A stretch of DNA of 64,000 nt from Scatosoma sp045576335 (GTDB lineage Bacteria > Bacillota > Clostridia > Christensenellales > Borkfalkiaceae). Below, one piece after another: positions 38,887 through 50,498 of this stretch. The position numbers were made by a program, and so were the translations under genes. The stretch lies in the NCBI GenBank assembly GCA_045576335.1, contig JAZNGH010000020.1:16264-80263 (forward strand), given 5' to 3'. The notes under the pieces were generated by a model, which was not told where the DNA came from, made no database searches, and saw nothing but the letters and a program-made list of their open reading frames with translations. Positions within the stretch are counted from its first letter, which is position 1. Each line of letters begins with the position of its first letter.

Positions 38887-39816
38887 TTATTCCCCCATAG
38901 TCGTAGCGATAGCCAAAGCCGAATAGTCGCCCACGTTTTCTCCGATTTTTGCGGGTAGTATCTTGCACACGGCAAGGGATGCAGGCAAGCATTCCCGCTC
39001 CAAAATAGGGCGCATATACGACATGAACAGCTCGTAATTACGCATAAACACGCCGCCCGCCACGATAACCTCGGGATTGAACAAATCGACGAGCATACTC
39101 ACCACCCGTGCAAACTGTTCAGCACATTCCTTGACGATTTCTACGTAAAACGTATCGCCCGCTTTCGCGCCCGTGAAGATATCCTTTGCCGTAACCGTGG
39201 ACGGAAGCGATATCCCCCTTTCCGCCGCGCGAAGCAACGCGAGATTTTTCACGCCGTTGCCGCTGCAAAAGCCCTCTGCCGAGCCAGCTTTATTATACCC
39301 GACAGGTCCGTCCTTTTCCATACGCACGTGTCCGACTTCGCCCGCGTTGCCGTTCGTGCCCGCATACAGCTTGCCGTCCAAAATCAAGCCCGCGCCCAAG
39401 CCCGTGCCAAATGTCATAAAAATCATATTGTTCGTGCCCTTGCCCGCGCCGAAAAGCCATTCCGCGACCGCGCACGCGTTCGCGTCGTTTTCGAGCTTGG
39501 TGGGGATTGAAAAACGCGATTGAAAATACGCCACGATTTCCACGTTATCCCAGCCGGGTAAGTTGGGCGGGGATTGAATTATCCCCTTTTTATTATCCAG
39601 CGGCCCGCCGCAAGCGATACCGATACTCTCCACGCGGTATTTTTGCAAAAACGCGGCGACGATTGCTTCGAAGCGTTGCAAAATCACGCCGTAGGGCTGA
39701 TTGTCCGTGGCAAAGGTCTGTTTTTCCAAAATTTGCATTTGCTTATCCGCCGTCAAGCCACCCACGCAAGCCCCGCATTTCGTACCGCCGATATCCAAAC
39801 CGATATAATATTTCAT
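38887..39816 (-). CDS. ROK-family sugar kinase lacking the zinc motif
   Basis: The protein has 309 aa, with ATG 39816 preceded by GGAG. The phosphate-binding motif LDIGGTK (residues 7-13), the catalytic Asp111 in ENDANACA, the sugar-binding NAGEVGH (157-163) and a second ATP motif (TFGTGLGAG) are all present. The usual ROK zinc motif CxCGxxGCxE is replaced by AGSAEGFCSGNG (178-189), with only one cysteine. This variant is known in some Firmicutes kinases, so the enzyme is probably active on a hexose or N-acyl-hexosamine. It is the first gene of a three-gene operon (kinase, SIS, helicase-nuclease). Confidence 0.9.
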   Translation of the reverse strand: MKYYIGLDIGGTKCGACVGGLTADKQMQILEKQTFATDNQPYGVILQRFEAIVAAFLQKYRVESIGIACGGPLDNKKGIIQSPPNLPGWDNVEIVAYFQSRFSIPTKLENDANACAVAEWLFGAGKGTNNMIFMTFGTGLGAGLILDGKLYAGTNGNAGEVGHVRMEKDGPVGYNKAGSAEGFCSGNGVKNLALLRAAERGISLPSTVTAKDIFTGAKAGDTFYVEIVKECAEQFARVVSMLVDLFNPEVIVAGGVFMRNYELFMSYMRPILERECLPASLAVCKILPAKIGENVGDYSALAIATTMGE

Positions 39817-39847
39817 TTTTATCTCCGCACATTATAATACAGAATTA

Positions 39848-39876
39848 TTATAAAACTTTTTGCGCGTTATGTCAAA
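39848..39876 (-). promoter_or_regulatory. Consensus sigma-A promoter for the ROK-SIS-helicase operon
   Basis: On the minus strand, TTGACA (39876-39871), 17 bp, TATAAT (39853-39848): a perfect match to consensus. It diverges from the GNAT promoter. Confidence 0.85.
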
Positions 39877-39895
39877 TACATTGCTTATTCTTTTT

Positions 39896-39923
39896 TGACT
39901 TTTCCCTGCCGATATGTTATAAT
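39896..39923 (+). promoter_or_regulatory. Sigma-A promoter of the GNAT gene, placing the start at the ATG
   Basis: TTGACT (39896-39901), 16 bp, TATAAT (39918-39923). Transcription seven bases on would begin at 39930, the A of the start codon. Confidence 0.75.
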
Positions 39924-39929
39924 ATCCCT

Positions 39930-40409
39930 ATGAACGAAAAAAGATTGACGAACTTTAACGAACAAGATTTTGAGGGCTTGTACGCTTTTATGAAGCCCAT
40001 TTGGCTGGAAACCTACGGTCCGATTTTACCGCGCGAGCAGATTTTGTTTTTGCTGGATAGGTATTTCTCTCCCGCGGGCTTGGCGCATTACCGCGCCCTC
40101 GGCTATCAATACCGCAAAATCGATAATATCGGCGTAGTCGTGTTCGTTGACCGCGGCGAGCATATTTATATGGACAAGCTGTACCTGCTTCCCGCCGCCC
40201 GCGGCAAACGCTATCCCGCGTTCGTGTTTTCCGAGCTTGCAAAGGCGGGCAAGGATATCGTGCTCAACGCCAACGCAAAAAACGAACGCGCCGTAAGATG
40301 TTATCTTAAAAACGGGTTCGTTATCGAGCGGGAAGAGATGATAGACCTTGGAAACGGTATGCTCAACCGCGATTTCGTAATGCGGAAAAAAAATCAAACG
40401 GCGGATTGA
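39930..40409 (+). CDS. GNAT-family N-acetyltransferase
   Basis: The 159-aa protein starts at ATG 39930 (MNEKRLTNFN); the reading frame extends upstream, but there it crosses the promoter. The fold is recognisable from YMDKLYLLPAARGKRY (acetyl-CoA loop region, with the R/K-G-x-G/R pattern) and the C-terminal NAKNERAVRCYLKNGFVIERE, typical of RimI/GNAT ends. No ribosome binding site precedes the start, and the promoter places the transcript start on the ATG, so a leaderless mRNA is likely. It is alone on the plus strand between two minus-strand operons. The substrate is unknown. Confidence 0.88.
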   Translation: MNEKRLTNFNEQDFEGLYAFMKPIWLETYGPILPREQILFLLDRYFSPAGLAHYRALGYQYRKIDNIGVVVFVDRGEHIYMDKLYLLPAARGKRYPAFVFSELAKAGKDIVLNANAKNERAVRCYLKNGFVIEREEMIDLGNGMLNRDFVMRKKNQTAD

Positions 40410-40428
40410 AAAATCCGCCGTTTTTTTA
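40396..40428. terminator. Bidirectional terminator between GNAT and ABC exporter
   Basis: A 12-bp stem (AAACGGCGGATT at 40396-40407, complement at 40412-40423) has a GAAA loop that carries the GNAT stop codon. TTTT follows on the plus strand, and TTTGATTTTTTTT on the minus strand. Confidence 0.85.
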
Positions 40429-40437
40429 TGCGTAAAC

Positions 40438-42426
40438 TTATTCGAGCTCAAACGCGCCCGTATAGAGCTGATAGTAAGTGCCCTTTTGGGCAAGCAGCTG
40501 TTCGTGCGTGCCACGCTCGATAATATGCCCGTGGTCCAAAACCATAATGGCGTTGGAGTTGCGGACGGTGGAAAGCCTATGTGCAATGACGAACACCGTT
40601 CTGTCGTGCATCAGTTTATCCATACCGTCGGTGACGAGGGCTTCCGTACGCGTATCAATCGACGAGGTCGCTTCGTCCAAAATCATTGCGGGCGGGTCCG
40701 CGACCGCCGCGCGGGCAATGGACAAAAGCTGTCTTTGTCCTTGTGAGAGGTTTGCGCCGTTGTTTGTCAGCATAGTGTTATACCCCTCGGGCAAACGGCA
40801 AATGAAATCGTCCGCATTGGCAAGCTTCGCCGCTTCGATACATTCCTCGTCCGTTGCGTCCAAACGGCCGTAACGGATATTTTCCATTACCGTACCCGTG
40901 AACAGGTTGGTATCCTGCAAAACGATACCCAGCGATTTCCGCAAATCGCTTTTACGGATTTTATTGATATTGATGCCGTCGTAACGGATTTTGCCGTCCG
41001 CGATATCGTAGAAACGGTTGATAAGGTTGGTAATCGTCGTTTTTCCCGCGCCCGTCGCGCCCACAAACGCGATTTTTTGCCCGGGCTTGGCGTACAGCGT
41101 GACGTCGGTAAGCACCTGCTTTTCAGGCACGTAGCCAAAGTCCACCATTTCCATAACGATATCCCCTTTCAGCTCGGTATACGTCGTCGTGTTTTCCGCT
41201 TTGTGATAATGCTTCCAAGCCCAAAGCCCCGTACGCTCCGCCGTTTCCGTAAGCCCGCCGTTTTCGTCCTTTTTCGCATTCACGAGCGTGACGTAGCCCT
41301 CGTCCTTTTCAGGCTCTTCATCCATAAGCGTAAACACGCGGCTCGCGCCCGCAAGACCCATGGCGACCATGGAGATTTGCTGGGACATTTGGTTGACGAT
41401 TTGCGAGAAGTTTCTCGAAAAGCCGAGGAACGCAACGATCGTACCGATATCCAGCACCGCTTTTTCCGCCAAGAACAGGTTGGAAAATCCCCAGTTAGGC
41501 ACTTGCAGCGTAAACAGCAGCGCGCCGACGATTGCAATCAAAACGTAGGTGAAATTGCCGATATTGCCAAGGATAGGACCTAAAACGTTGCCGAAGATAT
41601 GCGCGCGTTCGCTGTCCTTGAACAGCTTTTCGTTGAGTACGTTGAAATCCTCTTTCGCCTTTTCCTCGTGCGTAAAGACCTTGACTACCTTTTGCCCCTT
41701 CATCATCTCTTCGACGAAGCCCTCCTCCACCGCAAGCGAGGTTTGCTGCGCGACCATATATTTCGCACTGTTCCCCCCGATTTTTTTGACGACGAAGGTC
41801 ATTGCCACCGTGCAAAAGCCCACGACGATAGACAGCCAAAAGCTAAACGAGAGCATCATAGCCACCGAAACAATTAACGTGAGCGCGTTGGAGAAGAGAT
41901 GGGGCAGGCTTTGCCCGATAATCTGGCGTACAGCGTCGGTATCGTTGGTGTAACAGCTCATAATTTCGCCGTGCGCGTGGGTATCAAAGTATTTGACGGG
42001 CAGCGACTGCATTTTTGCGAACATTTCCTCGCGCAAATGATACAGCATACCTTGCGTGACCGTCGCCATAATGCGCGAGTACACGAAGTTCGCCAAAATC
42101 ACGAGCGTGTATACCGACACCATCATCACGATCAAGCCCGTCAAAACGCCGTACAGCGCGTCCGTCATTCCGCCGCCCTTAATAGCGGGCGTGATGACCT
42201 CGTTGACGAGGTCCTTCATATACAGCGTGGAAACCAAGCTGCCTACCGAGCTGAAAATCAGGCAGAAGAAGACCACGATTATTTGCCACTTATAGTATTT
42301 GAACAGCATTTTCAAAAGGCGGGGAAGCGTGCCTTTTTTGATTGCGCCCTTGGGAACGGGTATTCCGCGGCCGCGCATAGGTTTCATTGCGCGGGGTTTT
42401 TGTTCGTATCTCTTTTCGTCAGACAT
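40438..42426 (-). CDS. ABC exporter half, catalytically canonical partner
   Basis: The 662-aa protein has six TM helices (about 45-345) and a nucleotide-binding domain. Walker A is VGATGAGKTT (about 455), the signature is the variant LSQGQRQ, and Walker B is MILDEATSS with the catalytic Glu. A long insertion rich in charged residues (about 365-415) precedes the domain. Its start codon shares one base with the stop of the partner gene (TAATG). It forms a heterodimeric type IV exporter with the upstream gene product; drugs, lipids or peptides are all possible substrates. The pair ends at a bidirectional terminator. Confidence 0.93.
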   Translation of the reverse strand: MSDEKRYEQKPRAMKPMRGRGIPVPKGAIKKGTLPRLLKMLFKYYKWQIIVVFFCLIFSSVGSLVSTLYMKDLVNEVITPAIKGGGMTDALYGVLTGLIVMMVSVYTLVILANFVYSRIMATVTQGMLYHLREEMFAKMQSLPVKYFDTHAHGEIMSCYTNDTDAVRQIIGQSLPHLFSNALTLIVSVAMMLSFSFWLSIVVGFCTVAMTFVVKKIGGNSAKYMVAQQTSLAVEEGFVEEMMKGQKVVKVFTHEEKAKEDFNVLNEKLFKDSERAHIFGNVLGPILGNIGNFTYVLIAIVGALLFTLQVPNWGFSNLFLAEKAVLDIGTIVAFLGFSRNFSQIVNQMSQQISMVAMGLAGASRVFTLMDEEPEKDEGYVTLVNAKKDENGGLTETAERTGLWAWKHYHKAENTTTYTELKGDIVMEMVDFGYVPEKQVLTDVTLYAKPGQKIAFVGATGAGKTTITNLINRFYDIADGKIRYDGININKIRKSDLRKSLGIVLQDTNLFTGTVMENIRYGRLDATDEECIEAAKLANADDFICRLPEGYNTMLTNNGANLSQGQRQLLSIARAAVADPPAMILDEATSSIDTRTEALVTDGMDKLMHDRTVFVIAHRLSTVRNSNAIMVLDHGHIIERGTHEQLLAQKGTYYQLYTGAFELE

Positions 42427-44225
42427 TACGCCGCGCCTCCTTTGCCGTTTTCGTCCTTGCCCTTGGTTTGCGCCTCGTAAATTTCACGGTAAATTTCGCT
42501 CGTTTGCATAAGCGTATCGTGATTGCCGCAAGCGACTATCTTGCCGCCGTCCAAAATGAGAATTTTATCCGCGTGCTCCACGGAGGAAACGCGCTGGGCA
42601 ATAATAATTTTGGTCGTGTCGGGAATTTCCTCTTCAAACGCCTTACGGATAAACGCGTCCGTCTTGGTGTCTACCGCGCTCGTGGAATCGTCCAAGATAA
42701 GCACCTTGGGCTTTCGGAGCAACGCGCGGGCGATACAAAGGCGTTGCTTCTGCCCGCCCGAAACGTTCGTGCCGCCCTGCTCGATATACGTGTCGTACCC
42801 GTCGGGGAACGCGCGGATAAATTCGTCCGCTTGCGCGAGCTTACACACGCGCACGATATCCTCGTCCGTTGCGTTCTCGTCGCCCCAGCGCAAATTTTCC
42901 TTGATCGTGCCTGAAAAGAGCACGTTCTTTTGGAGCACTACGGCGACTTCCTTTCGAAGCGCGTCTAAATCGTAATCCTTAACGCAAACTCCGCCGACGG
43001 ACACCGTGCCCTCCGTGGCGTCGTAAAGGCGGGGAATGAGCTGAATGAGCGTCGTTTTCGAAGACCCCGTGCCTCCTAAAATGCCCACCGTTTCACCCGA
43101 TTTGATATCCAAATCGATATCCGAAAGGGCGTATTTGTTGGCTTTTTGCGAGTATTTGAAATTGACGTTTTCAAAACGGACAGAGCCGTCCTTGACCTCT
43201 TTTATCCCGTTTTCGGGGCTGACAATATCCGATTTACAATCGATTACCTCCGCGATACGGCGACCCGACTCCAAGGACATAGAAAGCATTACGAATATCA
43301 TAGAGAACATCATAAGGCAGGACAGCATTTGGATACCGTAGGAAATGAGTGCGGAAAGCTGTCCCGTGCCGAAGCCCTCGTATGCCGCCCAAAAGGACGG
43401 GTCAATGATTGCGTACGCCGCGAATACGGAAATGAGAATGGAAGCAAAATTGATAAACAGCGTCATAATCGGGCCGTTGAGCGCGATTACCTTTTCCGCG
43501 CGAGTGAAGTCGTCGCGTACCTCCCCCGCCGCTTTTTGGAATTTTTGCGTTTCATAGTCCTCGCGAACGAAGGCTTTAACCACGCGGATACCGCCTACGT
43601 TTTCCTGCACGGAATTATTCAGCGCGTCGTATTTTTTGAAGATACGGCGGAAGTAGGGCATTACGAAGCGCATAATCGAAATAATCAAAAACGCAAGGAA
43701 GGGCACGATTACCACGAAAATCCAAGCGAGCTTGGGATTGACCGTGAAGCTCATAATGATTGCGAAAATGAATTGCAACGGCACGCGCACCACGATACGC
43801 AAGCACATTTGAAAGGACTGCTGTACGTTGGAAACGTCCGTCGTCAAGCGGGTAACGAGCGAAGACGTGGAAAAAGTATCCACGTTCCCAAACGAAAATT
43901 TTTGTACGTTATAAAACAAATCGTGGCGAAGATTTTTGGCAAAGCCGCAGCTCGCCGTCGCCGCAAAGCGTCCTGCAAGCACGCCGCTGACGATAGATAC
44001 GAGCGCGAGCGCGAGCAAAATCACGCCGTATTTAAGTACGAGCTGCATTGCCGCGTCCGAGGAAACGACGGAGCCGTCGTTGGGCTGGATTGCGGTGATG
44101 AGCTGTGCCATAAAAAACGGGATTAAGCACTCACACAACGCCTCTAAAACCATAAATATCGGCGTGACGATTGCAGGTTTTTTGTATTCCCTTACGCTTT
44201 TGAGCAAGGTTTTTATCATACCCAT
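42426..44225 (-). CDS. ABC exporter half with degenerate catalytic site
   Basis: The 599-aa protein has an N-terminal six-TM domain and a nucleotide-binding domain with Walker A ILGGTGSSKTT (about 380), the canonical signature VSGGQKQ and Walker B LILDDSTSAVD. Asp replaces the catalytic Glu, the mark of the degenerate half of heterodimeric exporters. Two ATG codons two residues apart are possible: 44225, or 44219, which lies at better spacing from GAGG. It is first of two genes, behind a consensus promoter. Confidence 0.92.
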   Translation of the reverse strand: MGMIKTLLKSVREYKKPAIVTPIFMVLEALCECLIPFFMAQLITAIQPNDGSVVSSDAAMQLVLKYGVILLALALVSIVSGVLAGRFAATASCGFAKNLRHDLFYNVQKFSFGNVDTFSTSSLVTRLTTDVSNVQQSFQMCLRIVVRVPLQFIFAIIMSFTVNPKLAWIFVVIVPFLAFLIISIMRFVMPYFRRIFKKYDALNNSVQENVGGIRVVKAFVREDYETQKFQKAAGEVRDDFTRAEKVIALNGPIMTLFINFASILISVFAAYAIIDPSFWAAYEGFGTGQLSALISYGIQMLSCLMMFSMIFVMLSMSLESGRRIAEVIDCKSDIVSPENGIKEVKDGSVRFENVNFKYSQKANKYALSDIDLDIKSGETVGILGGTGSSKTTLIQLIPRLYDATEGTVSVGGVCVKDYDLDALRKEVAVVLQKNVLFSGTIKENLRWGDENATDEDIVRVCKLAQADEFIRAFPDGYDTYIEQGGTNVSGGQKQRLCIARALLRKPKVLILDDSTSAVDTKTDAFIRKAFEEEIPDTTKIIIAQRVSSVEHADKILILDGGKIVACGNHDTLMQTSEIYREIYEAQTKGKDENGKGGAA

Positions 44226-44276
44226 TTCCTCTTATTACTCCTTTTTTACTGAAAATGAAAACTTCGTAACGATAAC

Positions 44277-44305
44277 ATTATATTTTTTATAAAAAAATAT
44301 GTCAA
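44277..44305 (-). promoter_or_regulatory. Consensus sigma-A promoter of the ABC exporter operon
   Basis: On the minus strand, TTGACA (44305-44300), 17 bp, TATAAT (44282-44277). Confidence 0.85.
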
Positions 44306-44349
44306 CCGTTTGCGGGAAATTTTTTGTCCTTTCACGAAACTTTCATTTT

Positions 44350-46599
44350 TTACAGCGTTCTTTCTTCTTTACAGGTAAAGTAAATAATTTGATACTTTTT
44401 GGATAATTCTTTAATCAAAGCCTTTGCACGCGCGGTTTTGTCGTCGTCAAGGTTGGTAAGCGGATCGTCCAAAACAAGCGGCGGCGCGTCTTTGGTGAAG
44501 ATCGCCTCTGCAAGCGCGACGCGAACACAAAAATCCAGCAAATCCTTCATTCCCGCGCTAAAATATTCCGCGCCACGCAACGTCCCGCCCTCGTCGGATA
44601 TGGGCGTGCCGTCCGCGGCAAAACGCAAGCCTTGTGCCCGTGCGTCAAAGCCCAGCGTTTGCGCGTACGCGCGCAAAGCCTTTTCCACGGGGTCGAGATA
44701 GCGCGTCGCCATATTCGCGCGGGCACGGGTGAGCAGCTCCTTTGCATAGCGGATTGCCGTCAGGCGTTTTTCCAGCCGCGCCTTTTCTTCGGAAAGCGAC
44801 GCTTCCTCCGCCTCGTAATCGGTCAGCTCCGCCGCACGCCGTTGAAGCGTTTCCGCTCCCGCAATCGCCTTGCCGAGCATAGAGGTAAGATTGTCCTTTT
44901 CTTCCTCTTTATAGCGTATCTGTGTTTTGATATCCTCGATATCCGAGGGGTAAATTTCCCGTTCGTTTGATACACGGTACGCCTCTTCCCCCGCTTTTAC
45001 GGGCGCGAGCGTGGATAACTTATGTGTGTATTCGCGCGAAATTTGCGTATATTTTTCGTGCGCGGCAACGCCCTCTTTGAGTTTGGCGAGCGCGGCTCTG
45101 TAATCGTAAATTTCCTCAAAACGGAAATTGCCCAAAAAGCGTTTTATCGCCCCGTCCAGCTCTTGCGAGCGCGCACGCGCGTTCTCTACGCGCGCGGTAA
45201 GCGTTTCAAACTCCGTTTCCGTTTGCGCGGCGTATTGCGACAGCTTATGATCGATTTCAATGATTTCCGCTTTGATTGCCTCGTAACGGGCAAGCAGGGC
45301 GGGGTCGGTCGGCTCTTCCTCTGCTTTTTTGGGTTTGTCCACGCTCCGTAGCATCACGATAAAACAAACGAGCAAGCCCGCCGCCCCTACGGCAAGCAGC
45401 GACGCGCCAAGCGCGGGTATGCTTTCTACGAACACCGCGCTGACGATGGACAAAACGAGCATAAATACGAGCGCAAAGGTCGCTTTAAGACTTCTTTTTT
45501 GCTTGGTTTTGTCCTTTTCAAGCTTCGGTTTTTCCTTTTTCGGGGGGTGAATAAGAAGCTCGTAGCTTTCCAAGGTCTTTTCACAAGCGACGCGTTGCGT
45601 TTCCAAGGTCTGTTTATCGCGGATTTGTGCCGAAAGCGCCGCGTGCTTTTGCTCGTCCTCTGCAAGCCCCGCTTTTACGGCGTAAAATTCGTTGACGGCG
45701 TTTTCCAAGCCCTCGGTGTTCAAGGTCGCGGGCGCATTTTCGCCAAAAAAGGCGTTCCAGCCCGCAAGCGCGTTTTGCGCCTCAGAAAGCTTGCTTTCCA
45801 CCTCCGCCCGTACGGCGCGTTGCGCCGCAAGCTCGCTACGGCGAGTGTACTCCTCACTCTTCGCCGAAAGCCTTGCAATTTCCTCGGAAAGCCCCTGCAA
45901 GCGCGCCGTGCGCGATTGAATTTCCCGTTCCGTTTCTTCTAACCGCTCGGCAGCGTTTTTACAATCGGCTTTTTGCGCGTTCAAATACGCGAGCCGCTCG
46001 TCAATTTCGTCTAATTTGCCCTTGGCGGGACGACGCTTGGCGCGAAGCGCACGGTCGGCGGCTTCCAGCCTATCCAACGCGTTCTGCCCGCCCTTTTCAT
46101 TCTCCGCAACGCTCAAAAGGGACAAAAGCTTGCCCTTAATATCCTCGGGAAGCCCCGCACAATTTGCGCCGTTTTGCGATAAGTACGCCGTACGGCGATA
46201 GCTTTCTCTGTCCATAGAAAATACCGTTTCGCCCACACGCTCGGCTTTGTCGCCGAAGTCGTAACAAAGCATATTGTTGCCGTCGTACACGCGAACGGTG
46301 TCCCCGCTCGGCGTACGGCCGAAAAAGCGTTCGATACGATAGGTCTTACCCGCGTACACGAAAACGAGCGAGCCGCCGAAGCGCGCACCCGACCACGGCT
46401 CGTATTTGAGCCGTGCGTTTTCGTTCACCGATTTGCTCCTGCCGCCGTCGATACCGTAAAACATACTTTCAAAAAACTCGGCAAGCGTCGTTTTGCCCCA
46501 GCCGTTTTCTTCCTTGAAAACGGTGACGAGTGCGGAAAAATCGAACGAGCAGTCCACGAATTTACCAAAGCCTGCAATATAGCAAGAAATAAGCGTCAT
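44350..46599 (-). CDS. SbcC/YhaN-like AAA ATPase with internal TM segments
   Basis: The 749-aa protein is organised as an SMC-like ATPase. The N-terminal nucleotide motif is EENGWGKTTL (about residues 30-39), coiled-coil-rich stretches lie at about 180-345 and 440-620, and the C-terminal half of the ATPase carries YFSAGMKDLLDFC and PLVLDDPLTNLDDD. Two hydrophobic segments near residues 375-420 (FALVFMLVLSIVSAVFV and following) interrupt the coiled coil, as in Bacillus YhaN rather than in SbcC. It overlaps the metallophosphoesterase by 4 nt (ATGA), so the two form a nuclease-ATPase pair. The TM helices suggest a membrane-bound DNA-end processing complex (inference). Confidence 0.87.
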   Translation of the reverse strand: MTLISCYIAGFGKFVDCSFDFSALVTVFKEENGWGKTTLAEFFESMFYGIDGGRSKSVNENARLKYEPWSGARFGGSLVFVYAGKTYRIERFFGRTPSGDTVRVYDGNNMLCYDFGDKAERVGETVFSMDRESYRRTAYLSQNGANCAGLPEDIKGKLLSLLSVAENEKGGQNALDRLEAADRALRAKRRPAKGKLDEIDERLAYLNAQKADCKNAAERLEETEREIQSRTARLQGLSEEIARLSAKSEEYTRRSELAAQRAVRAEVESKLSEAQNALAGWNAFFGENAPATLNTEGLENAVNEFYAVKAGLAEDEQKHAALSAQIRDKQTLETQRVACEKTLESYELLIHPPKKEKPKLEKDKTKQKRSLKATFALVFMLVLSIVSAVFVESIPALGASLLAVGAAGLLVCFIVMLRSVDKPKKAEEEPTDPALLARYEAIKAEIIEIDHKLSQYAAQTETEFETLTARVENARARSQELDGAIKRFLGNFRFEEIYDYRAALAKLKEGVAAHEKYTQISREYTHKLSTLAPVKAGEEAYRVSNEREIYPSDIEDIKTQIRYKEEEKDNLTSMLGKAIAGAETLQRRAAELTDYEAEEASLSEEKARLEKRLTAIRYAKELLTRARANMATRYLDPVEKALRAYAQTLGFDARAQGLRFAADGTPISDEGGTLRGAEYFSAGMKDLLDFCVRVALAEAIFTKDAPPLVLDDPLTNLDDDKTARAKALIKELSKKYQIIYFTCKEERTL

Positions 46600-47660
46600 A
46601 AATCGATTTCCTCCCCCGCGAGAGCCTTCAACCCCACCTCTAAAATTTCCTCGCGCAAATCCTCGTTGATCTCGTACCTGCCCACCTCTCTTACGAATTC
46701 GCCGCGCTCGGTCAAGTCGTTTTCGTACGATTTGGGGTCAAGAAAAAGACGGCTTTCGTCCACCGTTTTTACAAAGAAAAAGCGTTCGGAAAGGCGCGCG
46801 GAAAGCAGGGCGGTATCCTTTTTCAAGCCCGCCTCAAAGCTCCCGCAAAGCACGAGCCGTATCATATTGTCCGCGTTCTCGCTCTGCAAGGCGGTGAGTG
46901 CGGCGGTTTCCAAATCGAAATAGCTGTGACAGGCGGAAATATCCACCCGCTTTTCCACGATTTCACGGCGGGCAAAGGAAAGGAATTTCTCGCTTACGAC
47001 CGCACCGCCCGCAACCTCCAACAAGAAGAATCCGCGCTTGCCTATCTCGTCAAAGCCCCGCCCCTCGGGACAACCGCAATAGCGGTATTTGCCGCGCATA
47101 TCCAGCCGTTCCGCTTGCGGCGTGGGGATATGGATATGCCCCAGCGCGAGGTAGTCGATATACTTGTTTTGCAGGGTCGCGAGCGGGATTTCGCTCTTGA
47201 TATCCCCGTGCATTAAGACGATATTAAACGCGCTTGCGTCCAACGCGAGCGACGAAAGCGCGAGCGGGGAAATATTTTTGGTGTCTATACCCGTGACGGT
47301 CACACCCTCGCCCAACGCGTACGCCTGCCAGCCGTGGTTTTTGGAAAAGGTATAAAAATTATCGGGCAGCTCGCCGCGCGCAGCGAACTCGTCGTCGTGA
47401 TTGCCCGAAGCGTAGAAAAAGCAAACGGGCTTCGCCGCGGCGATAAAGGACAGCGTTTGCTTCTTCACCGCGGGGGAAACGCGGTTTTCGTCGAACAAAT
47501 CGCCCGCAATCAGCACCGCCGCCACGCCGTGCTCCTTTGCGTATAAGCAAAGCTTCTTAAAGCCGTCCAAAATCTCGGCTTTGCGAAGCTGTGCCTTTTC
47601 GCGCGGCAAATTTTTCATTGCCGAGCCGATATGAATATCCCCCGTATGTATAATTTTCAC
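46596..47660 (-). CDS. SbcD/YhaO-like metallophosphoesterase (DNA exonuclease subunit)
   Basis: I set the start at GTG 47660 (354 aa). The upstream ATG at 47684 lies inside the promoter's -10 box and so cannot be in the transcript; AAAGGAGAG precedes the GTG. The Mre11-type phosphoesterase motifs are in order: HTGDIHIG, LIAGDLFDE, FYASGNHDDE, VLMHGDI and LGHIHIP. These coordinate two metal ions for nuclease activity. The C-terminal part lacks strong similarity I can name. It is the first gene of the pair with the YhaN-like ATPase. Confidence 0.9.
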   Translation of the reverse strand: MKIIHTGDIHIGSAMKNLPREKAQLRKAEILDGFKKLCLYAKEHGVAAVLIAGDLFDENRVSPAVKKQTLSFIAAAKPVCFFYASGNHDDEFAARGELPDNFYTFSKNHGWQAYALGEGVTVTGIDTKNISPLALSSLALDASAFNIVLMHGDIKSEIPLATLQNKYIDYLALGHIHIPTPQAERLDMRGKYRYCGCPEGRGFDEIGKRGFFLLEVAGGAVVSEKFLSFARREIVEKRVDISACHSYFDLETAALTALQSENADNMIRLVLCGSFEAGLKKDTALLSARLSERFFFVKTVDESRLFLDPKSYENDLTERGEFVREVGRYEINEDLREEILEVGLKALAGEEIDL

Positions 47661-47682
47661 GATTGCCACTCTCCTTTTTTCC

Positions 47683-47711
47683 ATTATACCACAAAGCCGC
47701 GAAATTGTAAA
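47683..47711 (-). promoter_or_regulatory. Promoter of the SbcD/YhaO-like operon
   Basis: On the minus strand, TTTACA (47711-47706), 17 bp, TATAAT (47688-47683). The -35 box abuts the clpB terminator. Confidence 0.8.
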
Positions 47712-47712
47712 C

Positions 47713-47740
47713 AAAAAAAGCGAAAATTCGTTCGCTTTTT
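47713..47740 (-). terminator. Second clpB terminator
   Basis: AAAAAGCGAA, a six-base loop and TTCGCTTTTTTTG on the minus strand form an intrinsic terminator downstream of the first clpB hairpin. Confidence 0.75.
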
Positions 47741-47753
47741 GACGGCAAATTAT

Positions 47754-47777
47754 GGGGAACGGTTTGCCCCGTTCCCC
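47754..47777 (-). terminator. First hairpin after clpB
   Basis: A perfect 9-bp stem, GGGGAACGG paired with CCGTTCCCC, lies 9 nt past the clpB stop. It has little U-tract by itself (ATAATTT), and termination probably needs the next hairpin. Confidence 0.6.
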
Positions 47778-47785
47778 GTATAGCC

Positions 47786-50371
<2,586 letters not shown>

Positions 50372-50451
50372 ATTCTATATCCTCCCTCGTTTTGTTTTCA
50401 TTTTATTTGTAACCCTTTTTGGGAGAATTAAAACTTTTCGTAAAAACTTTT

Positions 50452-50491
50452 TGAAAAAGTAAAAAATTCCCCGCTTCTACGAAGCGGGGAA
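50452..50491 (-). terminator. Terminator of the cardiolipin synthase-zinc ribbon operon
   Basis: An 11-bp stem (TTCCCCGCTTC at 50467-50477 with its complement at 50481-50491) and a three-base loop precede TTTTTTACTTTTT on the minus strand. Confidence 0.9.
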
Positions 50492-50498
50492 AATCCTT

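Noticed and set aside
39507..39929. N-terminal extension of the GNAT protein
   Set aside because: It would cross the divergent promoters and the ROK gene; the extra residues are not GNAT-like.
50372..50460. CIRCE heat-shock operator before clpB
   Set aside because: The TTAGCACTC/GAGTGCTAA arms are not present.
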